Source of the DNA: Ferruginibacter sp.
Lineage (GTDB): Bacteria > Bacteroidota > Bacteroidia > Chitinophagales > Chitinophagaceae
NCBI GenBank assembly: GCA_025362235.1
Contig: JANYGZ010000030.1
Span: 1 to 60,943 of the forward strand
Reading direction: 5' to 3'
DNA: 60,943 nucleotides
Position 1 is the stretch's first letter. Every line of letters starts with the position of its first letter. The position numbers and the translations under genes were made by a program. Positions 1 through 8,535 of this stretch are shown here, piece by piece. The notes below the pieces were generated by a model. That model ran no database searches. It had not been told where the DNA came from and was given only the letters and a program-made list of their open reading frames with translations.

Positions 1-969
1 CCAAAAACCTTTGTGTTTGAACCGGGCGAAAGCAATATTATTTTTTACCTGAATGCCTCCATCTATTGGAAAGAAGCGTTGGAATATTCATTGGTAAAAG
101 ATGGTAAAACTGTAGTTGACTGGAAGCCCAATGATTATGATAATAATTTTGTATGGCTCAATAACCTGGCGCATGGCAGCTACGAATTAAAGATGCGGTA
201 CAGCAAGCAAAGGCATAACATAAGCAGTTATTTATTTGAGATAAAACCATTTTGGTATCAAACAAAAACCTTGATGGCGCTATGGATTGTGTTAGGCAGT
301 TTGCTGTTGCTGTTCATCATCCTGTTTATAAACAACCGCCGTAAACTGCGCCTGCAAAAAAGAAAAGCAGTCACCTTGCAGCTTGAACAAAAGGCGGTGC
401 GTTCCCAGCTAAACCCTCATTTTACCTTCAATGCAATGAGCTCTATACAAAGCCTTATGAACCAAAACAAAATTGAAGATGCGAACTATTATTTTGCAGA
501 GTTCTCGTCGCTGCTGAGAGATTCTATGCGCAACAACGAAAAGGAAATGCTGCCCTTAACTATTGAACTGCAAACAGCCGATACCTATATTAAGTTAGAG
601 CAGTTGCGCTTTGCCTTTAAATACCACATTAGTGTTGATGAAAATATTAATACCAGCGCCACAGAAATGCCTTCTTTATTATTGCAGCCTTTATTGGAAA
701 ATGCCATTAAGCATGGCATATCTTCTTTACAGAAGGAAGGCATTATAACACTATCTATAATTGCTAAAGAAAAAGATATGCTGATAACGATACAGGATAA
801 TGGCAAAGGTTTTTCGCCACTCAATAAAACAAGTGGTTATGGATTGCTGCTTACAAAAGAAAGGCTGCAACTCTTTAACCAAAATGATGCCGCCCAAAAC
901 ATTGCCCTAAAAATTGACAGCAACTCAAACGGAACTACAGTACTTTTAACTTTTAAAAACTGGCTGTAA
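1..969 (+). CDS. LytS/YehU-type sensor histidine kinase, 5' end cut by window
   Basis: The frame is open from base 1, so the true start lies outside the window. The visible part begins with a beta-rich segment like a Y_Y_Y sensor domain end (ending SYLFEIKPFWYQT). One membrane helix follows at about residues 88-108, then a short basic coiled stretch. The His_kinase domain carries LNPHFTFN, with the phospho-acceptor His at about residue 140. The HATPase part shows PLLENAIKHG and DNGKGF. This is the usual tail of two-component periplasmic ligand sensors in Bacteroidota. Its stop overlaps the start of the next gene by one base (TAATG), so the pair is surely co-translated. The ligand cannot be told from this fragment. 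Confidence 0.9.
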   Translation, partial: PKTFVFEPGESNIIFYLNASIYWKEALEYSLVKDGKTVVDWKPNDYDNNFVWLNNLAHGSYELKMRYSKQRHNISSYLFEIKPFWYQTKTLMALWIVLGSLLLLFIILFINNRRKLRLQKRKAVTLQLEQKAVRSQLNPHFTFNAMSSIQSLMNQNKIEDANYYFAEFSSLLRDSMRNNEKEMLPLTIELQTADTYIKLEQLRFAFKYHISVDENINTSATEMPSLLLQPLLENAIKHGISSLQKEGIITLSIIAKEKDMLITIQDNGKGFSPLNKTSGYGLLLTKERLQLFNQNDAAQNIALKIDSNSNGTTVLLTFKNWL

Positions 970-1715
970 TGGTAACAGGTATTGTGATAGATGATGAAGA
1001 GAATAATGTTTTGAATCTTCAACTGTTGCTGCAAAAGCATTGCAGCGGCATTGCCATTGTTGCCACCGCCACCAATGCGGATGACGGTATCAACATCATC
1101 AGGCAAAACAACCCTGATGTTGTTTTTTTGGATATACAAATGCCGGGTAAAAATGGTTTCCAGCTTTTACAGGCATTGCCACGACTTGATTTTGAGATCA
1201 TTTTTATTACGGCCTACGATCAGTACGGCATACAGGCTGTAAAGTTTGCTGCGCTGGATTATATATTAAAACCCATTAAGGTAGAAGACCTGCAACATGC
1301 CGTGCAAAAAGCTATTGAAAAAAGCATGCTGAAAAAACAGAACATGCACCTTCAACATTTCATCACGCTGCTGCAACAAAACAATTCAAAAGAAGAACAA
1401 CGTATTGCATTGCCCTCTGCCAAAGAAACACGCTTTGTACAAACGCAGCATATTGTGCATTGCGAATCGCAAAACAGCTATACCTTATTTTTTCTAAACA
1501 ATAAAGAAAAAATACTGGTAGCAAAACCTATTTATGAATATGAAGAATTATTGGCAGCATATGGATTTATCCGCTGCCACCAGTCGCACCTGGTAAATAA
1601 AAAATTTATTAAAAGCTGGGTTAAGACAGATGGCGATTACCTGCTGCTGGAAGATGGTACGCAATTGCCCATTGCAAGGCAAAAGAAAGCCGCTATAAAA
1701 GCATTGCTGTTATAA
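969..1715 (+). CDS. LytTR-family response regulator
   Basis: Receiver domain at about residues 1-120: acidic pair DDEE near the start, phospho-acceptor Asp at about residue 54 in FLDIQMPG, and conserved Lys in YILKPI. A LytTR DNA-binding domain follows at about residues 145-248, with the typical VHCESQNSYT and IRCHQSHLVN motifs. It is the partner of the upstream kinase, with which it overlaps by one base. A second kinase/LytTR pair lies at 29364-32139; the two regulators have the same length and layout. Target genes are not evident, because no co-directional operon follows within 560 bases. Confidence 0.95.
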   Translation: MVTGIVIDDEENNVLNLQLLLQKHCSGIAIVATATNADDGINIIRQNNPDVVFLDIQMPGKNGFQLLQALPRLDFEIIFITAYDQYGIQAVKFAALDYILKPIKVEDLQHAVQKAIEKSMLKKQNMHLQHFITLLQQNNSKEEQRIALPSAKETRFVQTQHIVHCESQNSYTLFFLNNKEKILVAKPIYEYEELLAAYGFIRCHQSHLVNKKFIKSWVKTDGDYLLLEDGTQLPIARQKKAAIKALLL

Positions 1716-2277
1716 ATCTTTCGGTCAAATTTTTTAAGCTTTCGATCACAACATATACAATACATTTTTACTTTGCCAAATTTTATGAAACAGGTATTGA
1801 TGATCCGATAGCTATAATGTTCAGCTTTCTTAAAAATTATTATCCCAATGTATGGCGATTGATTGAAGCGAAGAGTTCGTGTGTCATGAACCTAGGCGAA
1901 GCACATGATCAGGTTCATTTCTCCGTTTACTTTTTGCAAGCCTTTTAATATGTATATGTATAACCCCAATTCTTTCGGCACTTAGCTGATCATTCAATGT
2001 GGCAAATACGTTTGATGGCGATTGTTTCCTTGTATAAATTGCCTGCTGTTTTATAACAAAAACTATACACCTTTTTAACTATTCACATTGTATGTATATT
2101 TGACTGGAAAGTTTTATCACAAATTCTCGTTGGCAGAAATACACTGACGACACTACAAGCAGCAAGCGATAACAATAATGAAACAAGTAATTATTATTTT
2201 CGGTGCAGCGAATTTTTCGTTTTGGCATGGTTCAATAAGAACAAAACAGAAACTGACAATATAATATCAATCTAACT
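1716..2277. other. Gene-free stretch, 562 bases
   Basis: No convincing gene. A 43-codon open frame starts with ATG at 1817 and ends with TAA at 1946-1948; it has no recognisable family. A TATATTTG box at 2095-2102 fits the bacteroidetal -7 consensus TAnnTTTG and could serve the gene at 2278, but there is no clear -33 TTTG. A short ATGAAACAAGTA frame near 2178 stops quickly and may be debris. Confidence 0.5.
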
Positions 2278-2727
2278 ATGAATAGAAATACTCAATCAGA
2301 GCAGGGAGACAAACTTATTTTTCTTGGCTTATTTCTTTTTCTGATAGGGCTTACGGTCGGAGTGTTTGTTCAAAACATGCCAAATCCTCGTATGGCTCTT
2401 TCTGCTCACCTTGAAGGTGTAATGAACGGTATGTTTTTAGTAATACTTGGCCTTATCTGGAAACGGCTAATTCTTCCCCAAACACTTCTAAAAGTGACTT
2501 TCTGGTTGGTGGTTTATGGAACATTTGCCAATCTTATAGCAGTAATTATTGCTGCGGTTACAGGATTTGGAAAAATGATGCCCATTGCAGGCGGGCAGGA
2601 AGGAGCCGGAGCGATTGAAGGCCTGATTTCGTTCTTGCTCGTATCACTTGCGTTGTGTATGCTCGCGGTTTGCATCATTGTTTTGATTGGATTTTATAAA
2701 CACCTGAAACAACATATTGACGAATAA
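2278..2727 (+). CDS. Hydroxylaminobenzene mutase / styrene-oxide isomerase-like membrane protein
   Basis: 149 residues with four membrane helices at about 14-30, 48-62, 71-96 and 112-140. The segment NPRMALSAHLEGVMNGMF matches the signature of the small membrane family that includes HabA/HabB and styrene oxide isomerase; the conserved His lies in AHLEG. Characterised members rearrange hydroxylaminobenzene to aminophenol or isomerise epoxides, but many homologues have unknown substrates. Helix number and length agree with the family. It is followed about 100 bases later by a DUF4188 protein on the same strand. The family assignment is fairly firm; the substrate is unknown. Confidence 0.72.
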   Translation: MNRNTQSEQGDKLIFLGLFLFLIGLTVGVFVQNMPNPRMALSAHLEGVMNGMFLVILGLIWKRLILPQTLLKVTFWLVVYGTFANLIAVIIAAVTGFGKMMPIAGGQEGAGAIEGLISFLLVSLALCMLAVCIIVLIGFYKHLKQHIDE

Positions 2728-2825
2728 ACGATTTAAACCACATGCTGCTAATAAGCAGTTTGGCGTTATGGCGGCTGTACGGAAGCACAATCAACAATCA
2801 ATATTAAAAACCTAAACCTTTAACG

Positions 2826-3296
2826 ATGAGTAAGACAATTAATCAACGAATGACAGTTAAAATTGATGGAGACTTTGTGGTCTTTATAATTGGAATGCGA
2901 ATTAATCGATTTTGGAAATTCCATAAATGGATTCCTGTTGCATCCGCAATGCCAAAAATGGTAAAAGAACTTTCCGACAAACCAGAAAGCGGTTTTCTGG
3001 GCTTTCAGGTGTTTGGTGGTATTCCTCCTGTAATGGTTCAATACTGGAGATCATTTGAACATCTTGAAGCGTACGCTAAAGACAGAAATGGCCATCATTA
3101 TCCTGCATGGAAAGCTTTTAATTTAAAAGTCAAAAGCAATGGTGATGTTGGGATATGGCACGAAACTTATAAAGTAAATGAAGGAAACTATGAATGCATT
3201 TACAATAACATGCCAGAATATGGACTTGGAAAAATTGGCGAAATGATTTCAGCCACCGGCAGAAAAGAATACGCAGGTAACAGAATTTCAAAGTAA
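2826..3296 (+). CDS. DUF4188 (monooxygenase-like) protein
   Basis: 156 residues, soluble, no signal peptide. The pattern FVVFIIGMRINRFWKFHKW near the N-terminus, then GGIPPVMVQYWRSFEHLEAYA and the C-terminal IYNNMPEYGLGKIG, is typical of the DUF4188 family. That family is distantly related to the dimeric alpha-beta-barrel monooxygenases and to aldoxime dehydratase-like proteins. I recognise no catalytic residues. It stands about 100 bases after the HAB-mutase-like gene and may share its transcript. A role in small aromatic or stress metabolism is only a guess from the neighbour. Confidence 0.75.
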   Translation: MSKTINQRMTVKIDGDFVVFIIGMRINRFWKFHKWIPVASAMPKMVKELSDKPESGFLGFQVFGGIPPVMVQYWRSFEHLEAYAKDRNGHHYPAWKAFNLKVKSNGDVGIWHETYKVNEGNYECIYNNMPEYGLGKIGEMISATGRKEYAGNRISK

Positions 3297-3456
3297 CTAC
3301 AATTTATTCATAGAACTTAGTGCAATTAAAGAGAATCGGGTTTTCTACTACATTTCGAAGGCTAATACGCCGGTTGTTGCCAACAGGAATATTAACCATC
3401 AATTAACTATGCCAATAATCCTAACATCTTATATTTAAGTTTATAATGCTCACTTT

Positions 3457-4740
3457 ATGTTAGGGGAGAGTAAAAATGTTAGTATATTCTTTTGGGGAAC
3501 AGGAATCTTTTTATCAGGTGTGATGCTTGTTAGTACAGTAGCTATGGCACAACTCCCAGTAGCCGATTCAATAAAAAATAAAAAAGCTCCAACCCAGGCT
3601 GCGCAAAACCGGTCCAACATGGAAATTTACGGTTTCATTCTCACTGATGTCATCTATGATTTCAAACAAATGGATCCTAAATGGTATGATGTGCCGAGAC
3701 CTACTAAATTACCTTCCTATAAAAACCAATTTGCTCCTGATGGACAGATTTATTTTAGTGTGCGGCAAACAAGATTTGGATTGAAAAGTTATATTTCAAC
3801 ACCATTAGGTCCGTTGACTACTTTGTTTGAATTTGATTTGTTTGGAACAGGGGCAGATGCAGGACAAACCACGTTTCATCTTCGTCATGCTTACGGCGAG
3901 TTGGGAAAATTCGGTGTTGGCCAAACCTGGAGTCCGTTTGTAGATATAGATGTATTTCCTAACGATCTTGAATATTGGGGACCGAATGGAATGGCCAATA
4001 TTCGTAACCCCCAAATTCGTTATATGCCCATACAGGGTGATACGAAATTGACGATAGCGCTGGAGAAACCCGGTGGCACAGCAGATGATGGACAGTATGC
4101 GGATATGATAGAACTAAAAAACGTTAAACCAGAATTTAGGTTACCGGATTTAACTGCAGAATATCGCCGCAGCAAACCCTGGGGATATATAGAGCTGGCG
4201 GGTTTGATAAGGCAACTTAAATGGAAAGACCTGGATACAACCGGTGTTGATTATAGTGGAAAACAAACCGGCTGGGGACTTAATTTGAGCTCAAGAATCA
4301 AAGTATTTAAGCAGGACATGATTCACTTCCAATTGCTTTACGGAAAAGGCATCGAGAATTACGTGAGAGATGCCCCTGCAGATATTGGAATCAAAAATGC
4401 CGGCACAAATTCCATTGAAGGCGTTGCGTTGCCCATTACAGGTTTTGTAGGTTTCTATGATCATTACTGGAATAAAAAATTCAGCGGTACGCTCGGCTAT
4501 TCGTTTGTTAAAATCAACAATTCAAATGGCCAGGCACCCAACGCTTTTAAAATGGGAGCATATGCAATAACCAACCTTATCTATACGCCTTACAAGGACG
4601 TAATTTTTGAAATACAACTTCAATACCTCAACCGAAAAAATTTTAACGATGGCTGGACAACTACCGATCCAAGAATTCAATTTTCATTTAGATTTAATTT
4701 TTCTCAAAAATTTTATTATGAAACCAACACAGCGCCTTAA
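3457..4740 (+). CDS. DcaP-like outer-membrane porin
   Basis: 427 residues. The N-terminus holds a hydrophobic signal segment ending near ATVAMAQ-like residues (about 30). A beta-barrel pattern of alternating residues follows, and the protein ends with the aromatic-rich strand FSFRFNFSQKFYYETN. The central part (RQTRFGLKSY, LRHAYGELGKFGVGQTWSPF, GPNGMANIRNPQIRY) fits the DcaP-type trimeric porins, which take up small, often negatively charged molecules. Its last 23 bases overlap the start of the carbonic anhydrase gene, so the two products are probably made together in the cell envelope. Confidence 0.78.
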   Translation: MLGESKNVSIFFWGTGIFLSGVMLVSTVAMAQLPVADSIKNKKAPTQAAQNRSNMEIYGFILTDVIYDFKQMDPKWYDVPRPTKLPSYKNQFAPDGQIYFSVRQTRFGLKSYISTPLGPLTTLFEFDLFGTGADAGQTTFHLRHAYGELGKFGVGQTWSPFVDIDVFPNDLEYWGPNGMANIRNPQIRYMPIQGDTKLTIALEKPGGTADDGQYADMIELKNVKPEFRLPDLTAEYRRSKPWGYIELAGLIRQLKWKDLDTTGVDYSGKQTGWGLNLSSRIKVFKQDMIHFQLLYGKGIENYVRDAPADIGIKNAGTNSIEGVALPITGFVGFYDHYWNKKFSGTLGYSFVKINNSNGQAPNAFKMGAYAITNLIYTPYKDVIFEIQLQYLNRKNFNDGWTTTDPRIQFSFRFNFSQKFYYETNTAP

Positions 4741-5581
4741 ATTATTGGCAACCGTATTTTGTTTTGCAACATTCCTTCTGCTTGCCTGCAACGGTACAGG
4801 TAACGGGAAAATAAAAACGCCGGATTCAGACACTTCAATTAATCATCCTCATGCAGATACCTTGTTGAGTGATAATGAAGTGAAAGCCGAAGCGCCGGAT
4901 GCTATCAGTAAAATGGAACAGGGCTATGCTCTTCCCAGGCACACAGAAAATCTTGCGCAATCGCCCATTAATATTATTTCCGGCAAAACAGATAAAGCAG
5001 GAAGTGAAAAAATTACGTTGCTCTTTCATTCAGACATCACTGTTGCAGAAAACCTTGGCCATACTGTAGAGCTGGAATTTAAAGAAGGAAGCAGCTGCAC
5101 TGTAAATGGGAAAGATTATGCAAGCAGGCAATTTCATTTTCATACGCCTTCGGAACATTTGGTGGATGGCGTGACCTTTCCTATGGAAATGCATATAGTA
5201 AATGTTTTACATGATTCTGCTAACGTGAGCAAGGATGCTTATCTGGTGGTGGCAGTGTTGTTTAAGATAGGAGCGGAAAACAAATTTCTCAAAGAGTTTT
5301 TGGATAAGATCCCAACCAGGGAGGGGGACAAGAGTGCATTAAAAACGGGCGAGGTGAAATTTGATGATTTGATTTCCCAATTCACCAATAATGAATTCAA
5401 ATCTTATTACACCTATAAAGGTTCGTTAACCACACCACCGTTTACCGAAAGCGTTCAATGGATTATTTTGAAACATGTGGTGGAAGCATCAGAAGACCAG
5501 ATCATGACTATTGAAAAAATGGAGGGCAATAATGCAAGGCATGTACAGGCTATCAATGATAGAAAAATATATAGCCAGTAG
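4718..5581 (+). CDS. Alpha-class carbonic anhydrase, lipoprotein
   Basis: I chose the ATG at 4718 because the product then begins with a clean lipoprotein signal (MKPTQRLK, hydrophobic core, LLLACNG; Cys at about residue 24). The open frame continues further upstream, but inside the porin gene. The mature part has the alpha-CA hallmarks: QSPINI, the zinc-binding HFHTPSEH, EMHIVN with the third His, and TTPPFTESVQWI. The length, 287 residues, is normal. It hydrates CO2 in the periplasm. The start overlaps the porin end by 23 bases in another frame, which suggests translational coupling. Confidence 0.93.
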   Translation: MKPTQRLKLLATVFCFATFLLLACNGTGNGKIKTPDSDTSINHPHADTLLSDNEVKAEAPDAISKMEQGYALPRHTENLAQSPINIISGKTDKAGSEKITLLFHSDITVAENLGHTVELEFKEGSSCTVNGKDYASRQFHFHTPSEHLVDGVTFPMEMHIVNVLHDSANVSKDAYLVVAVLFKIGAENKFLKEFLDKIPTREGDKSALKTGEVKFDDLISQFTNNEFKSYYTYKGSLTTPPFTESVQWIILKHVVEASEDQIMTIEKMEGNNARHVQAINDRKIYSQ

Positions 5582-5668
5582 CTGTCGGTTTAAATTACAA
5601 ATACCCATGCAACAACTGTTGGATAAGGCTAGTTTCCAATAATAAAAAAAGCGGAGGGAAAGTACTAA

Positions 5669-5824
5669 GCCAATGCCATCGGAAATTTAAAAGATACTAC
5701 ACTCGCCAATTTTTTTAAACGAATCGATTTTAGAAAAGAACGGGTATCTACAGTTTCTGCTACTGCAAGAAAACTTGAAAATATTTGCAAAAGCCTGACG
5801 GAAGCCATGTCGCATCATTTGTAA
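5669..5824 (+). pseudogene. Remnant of an IS110-family transposase C-terminus
   Basis: An open segment without a start codon reads ...NLKDTTLANFFKRI and then RKERVSTVSATARKL. This resembles the C-terminal end of IS110/IS116-type transposases (FFKRI..RKG...ATARKLAVI). The frame is closed by a TAA at 5666 upstream and a TAA at 5822. No terminal repeats or N-terminal DEDD domain are visible nearby, so this is a relic. The rest of the gap 5582-6069 holds nothing else I can name. A homology search would settle it. Confidence 0.5.
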
Positions 5825-6069
5825 CTCTGTGCAGCAGTTGTTCGGGCCCACAAGTAACTTTCGGCTAAGCACTAACCATCAAATTTTATTTCTATTTTCA
5901 TCATCAGTAGGCCGGACTGGGGCAGAAGCCCATTTTCTAGAATACGCAAATACTGGTTCATTATGCGCCACGCCCCAAAAAGATACAAACCTTAAATGAA
6001 CGCAAAAGAACTTTTAAAATAAATTCACCTGATTAATTTAACTTCAACACTTAATAAATAAGTACAATT

Positions 6070-7506
6070 ATGAAACATAAAATATTATTTCCGTCAACGC
6101 TGCTTATACTTATGTTACTATTATTTTGTGCATGTAATTCAAATCAAAATAAAACTGAAAACAACAACACTGCAAATCTATCGCCTGATTCTGTGAAAGC
6201 TATTGCTAAAGAGGCATACATTTATGCATACCCAATGGTTGACGCCTATCGTATTGAATATGCCTATTTTGTAGATAACACAAATGTTGAATTTAAAGCA
6301 CCATGGAACCAGTTACTGAATATGGCACGGGTATATACACCACAAGACAAAGCTGTTCAGACGCCCAACTCTGATACACCTTATGGAGTATTAGGACTTG
6401 ATTTGCGAACAGAACCTATAGTACTTGTTGTACCTAAAATGGAAAAAGACCGCTATTTTAGTATTCAATTGATAGATGCCTATACTTTTAATTTTGATTA
6501 TATCGGTAGCAGAACTACTGGCAATAACGGTGGGGTTTTTATGATTGCCGGGCCTTCATGGAAAGGAGAAACACCCAAAGGCGTTGATAAAGTTTTTCAT
6601 TCAGAAACAAATCTGGTTCTGCCTCTTTATAGAACGCAATTGTTTAATCCTGCTGATATCGAAAATGTAAAAAAAGTACAGGCAGGTTATAAAGTAATGC
6701 CTCTTTCTTCGTTTTTAAACACTGCAGCCCCTGTTGCAGCAGCGCCCATTAATTTTATTAAGCCACTTACCCCTGCACTTCAAAAAACATCGCTGGAAGT
6801 ATTTAATATTTTAAATTTCATTTTACAATTCTGTCCTCCAAATCCATCTGAAAAGGATCTTTTGGCAAGATTTACTACAATAGGAATAGGAGCAGGCCGT
6901 ACAATTGATACCACAAAAATTTCACAGGAAGTTAAAGATGCTATGCATCAAGGCATAGAAGAAGCCTGGTCTGTTGATTTTGCCGGGTTAAAGCAACAAT
7001 TAGATGCCGGAAAGGTAACATCAGGTGATCTGTTTGGTACCAGGGAATTTTTAAAGAACAATTACCTGTACCGTATGGCTGCAGCAGTTCTTGGTATTTT
7101 CGGCAATTCAAAAGAGGAAGCTATGTACCCTATTTATTCTGTTGATGCTGATGGCCAAAAATTAGATGCTTCTGCAAATAAATATATCCTCAGGTTTACA
7201 AACAGTCAATTACCTCCGGTTAATGCCTTCTGGTCATTAACAATGTATGAATTGCCTGCGAGTTTATTGGTGGCTAATCCTATTAACCGGTATCTGATCA
7301 ATGCACCCATGCTGCCCGGTTTGAAACGTGACAGTGATGGAGGCTTAACAATATATATTCAGAACACCTCACCGGGCAAAGACAAAGAATCTAATTGGTT
7401 GCCTGCTCCAAATGGTCCGTTTTTATCTGCCCTACGGTTATACTGGCCTAAAGAAAATGCCCTGGATGGAACGTGGAAAAATCCACCAATGCAGAAAGTT
7501 AAATAA
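6070..7506 (+). CDS. DUF1254/DUF1214 lipoprotein
   Basis: 478 residues. Lipoprotein signal at the start (hydrophobic core then LLFCACNSN, Cys at about residue 22). The DUF1254 part spans about residues 45-180, with AYIYAYPMVDAYRI and QTPNSDTPYGVLGLDLRTEP. The C-terminal DUF1214 part carries FWSLTMYELPASLLV, NPINRYLI and LTIYIQN...ESNWLPAP. The family is widespread and exported, and its biochemical role is not established. Such genes often lie next to sulfatase genes, and a sulfatase tail does follow directly here. Confidence 0.92.
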   Translation: MKHKILFPSTLLILMLLLFCACNSNQNKTENNNTANLSPDSVKAIAKEAYIYAYPMVDAYRIEYAYFVDNTNVEFKAPWNQLLNMARVYTPQDKAVQTPNSDTPYGVLGLDLRTEPIVLVVPKMEKDRYFSIQLIDAYTFNFDYIGSRTTGNNGGVFMIAGPSWKGETPKGVDKVFHSETNLVLPLYRTQLFNPADIENVKKVQAGYKVMPLSSFLNTAAPVAAAPINFIKPLTPALQKTSLEVFNILNFILQFCPPNPSEKDLLARFTTIGIGAGRTIDTTKISQEVKDAMHQGIEEAWSVDFAGLKQQLDAGKVTSGDLFGTREFLKNNYLYRMAAAVLGIFGNSKEEAMYPIYSVDADGQKLDASANKYILRFTNSQLPPVNAFWSLTMYELPASLLVANPINRYLINAPMLPGLKRDSDGGLTIYIQNTSPGKDKESNWLPAPNGPFLSALRLYWPKENALDGTWKNPPMQKVK

Positions 7507-7661
7507 ACAATTTAAATGCAGATTCTAAAGCTAAGGTTGTCAAATTAAAATTAGCAGGTATGGGAAGTGATTTAGCTTCTCCTGTATTGGAAGTTTATTA
7601 TGAAAAAGCACCTTTTAAGTTTAATGGAACAATTAATAAAGTAAGGATAAAATATAATTAA
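7503..7661 (+). pseudogene. Orphan C-terminal tail of an arylsulfatase
   Basis: A frame open from 7503 to the TAA at 7659 reads ...KLKLAGMGSDLASPVLEVY, PFKFNGTINKVRIK. This matches the end of bacterial arylsulfatases (D-x-G-S-PV-x-x-Y ... PF-F-G-I-KV-I). No start codon or catalytic domain is present, and the segment begins inside the stop region of the DUF1254 gene. It is best read as what is left after deletion of most of a sulfatase gene. A comparable C-terminal domain is found in the sulfatase at 54354-56804. Confidence 0.55.
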
Positions 7662-7742
7662 TAGAAATACCAGGAAATTTTTCGGCTTTGCCGGTTTATT
7701 GCGGCACTTGCAAATTGACTAACTACCAGCAAAAAAAATCAT

Positions 7743-8207
7743 ATGGATAAAACAAAAAAATCTGAGTTTAAATTGATCGGGCTTAAACTCGACAACAAGA
7801 CTACCAATGAAGGCGGAAAATCAAGTGTTGATTGCGGAAACCTGTGGCAAAAATTTGAGACAGAAAATTTTGCAGAAAGGATACCTTATAAATTAAGTGA
7901 TGAGATTTACGCAGTTTATTTTGATTATGAGGGTGATAACACCAAGCCCTTTTCATATTTTATTGGATGCAAAGTGAAAATGGATTCAGACGTTCCTAAA
8001 GGTATGGACCAGTTAACAGTACCTGCCGGTAATTTTACTAAAGTAGTAGCAAAAGGAAAAATGCCTGATTGTGTTGCCAATTCCTGGAAGGAGATTTGGA
8101 GTTCAATAACAAACCGTGCTTATAAATATGACTTTGAAATTTATGATGAACGAAGTAAAGATTGGAGTAATGCAGAAGTAGAAATTTTCGTTTCAGCTAA
8201 TTATTAA
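7743..8207 (+). CDS. GyrI-like / AraC effector-binding domain protein
   Basis: 154 residues with no signal peptide. The fold signature of the GyrI-like small-molecule-binding domain is visible: FKLIGLKLDNKT at the start, LWQKFE, then YAVYFDYEGDN, YFIGCKV, LTVPAGNFTKVVAKG and a C-terminal YDFEIYDERS...EVEIFV. These domains bind small hydrophobic ligands, either as the sensory part of AraC/MerR activators or alone, as here. There is no DNA-binding domain. The gene stands alone between a sulfatase remnant and a large palindromic repeat. Confidence 0.82.
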   Translation: MDKTKKSEFKLIGLKLDNKTTNEGGKSSVDCGNLWQKFETENFAERIPYKLSDEIYAVYFDYEGDNTKPFSYFIGCKVKMDSDVPKGMDQLTVPAGNFTKVVAKGKMPDCVANSWKEIWSSITNRAYKYDFEIYDERSKDWSNAEVEIFVSANY

Positions 8208-8437
8208 AAAAATTACGTTGATTGACCAAAATGAATAACGAACCGCTAACAATTTGAACATAAAAAAATTAAACAGAAATAAAAAGTTGTAAAAGAAAGT
8301 AAACCTTCACCGGCATTTTTGCGCAGTACAAATGCTACCATCCTTTCAATGCGTTATGAATATTTGTTAAGAAGTAAAGTGTTGTATTTTTATATGGGGC
8401 GGTTAAAGTAAACGAGGTTTCTAAAAAGACAAAATTA

Positions 8438-8534
8438 TTTCACACAAAGAACACAACGAAAAACAAAGAACACGAAGTGGTATACTACTTCGTGTTCTTT
8501 GTAAACTTTGTATTCTTTGTTTCTTTGTGTGAAA
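8438..8534. repeat. Palindromic repeat, ACAAAGAACACGAAG family, copy 1
   Basis: A 97-base imperfect inverted repeat. The left arm TTTCACACAAAG at 8438-8449 pairs exactly with CTTTGTGTGAAA at 8523-8534, and the centre CACGAAGTGGTATACTACTTCGTG forms a second, longer stem. The arms themselves are built of short related units (ACAAAGAACACAACG, ACAAAGAACACGAAG). It ends one base before the stop codon of lpd. Two relatives lie at 44687-44776 and 44791-44890. It can fold into one long hairpin, and may act as the 3' end or stabiliser of the lpd mRNA. Confidence 0.88.
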
Positions 8535-8535
8535 A

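Noticed and set aside
1..1715. Part of a polysaccharide utilisation locus because of the sensor kinase
   Set aside because: No susC/susD pair or glycoside hydrolase is adjacent; the kinase/LytTR pair alone does not indicate one.
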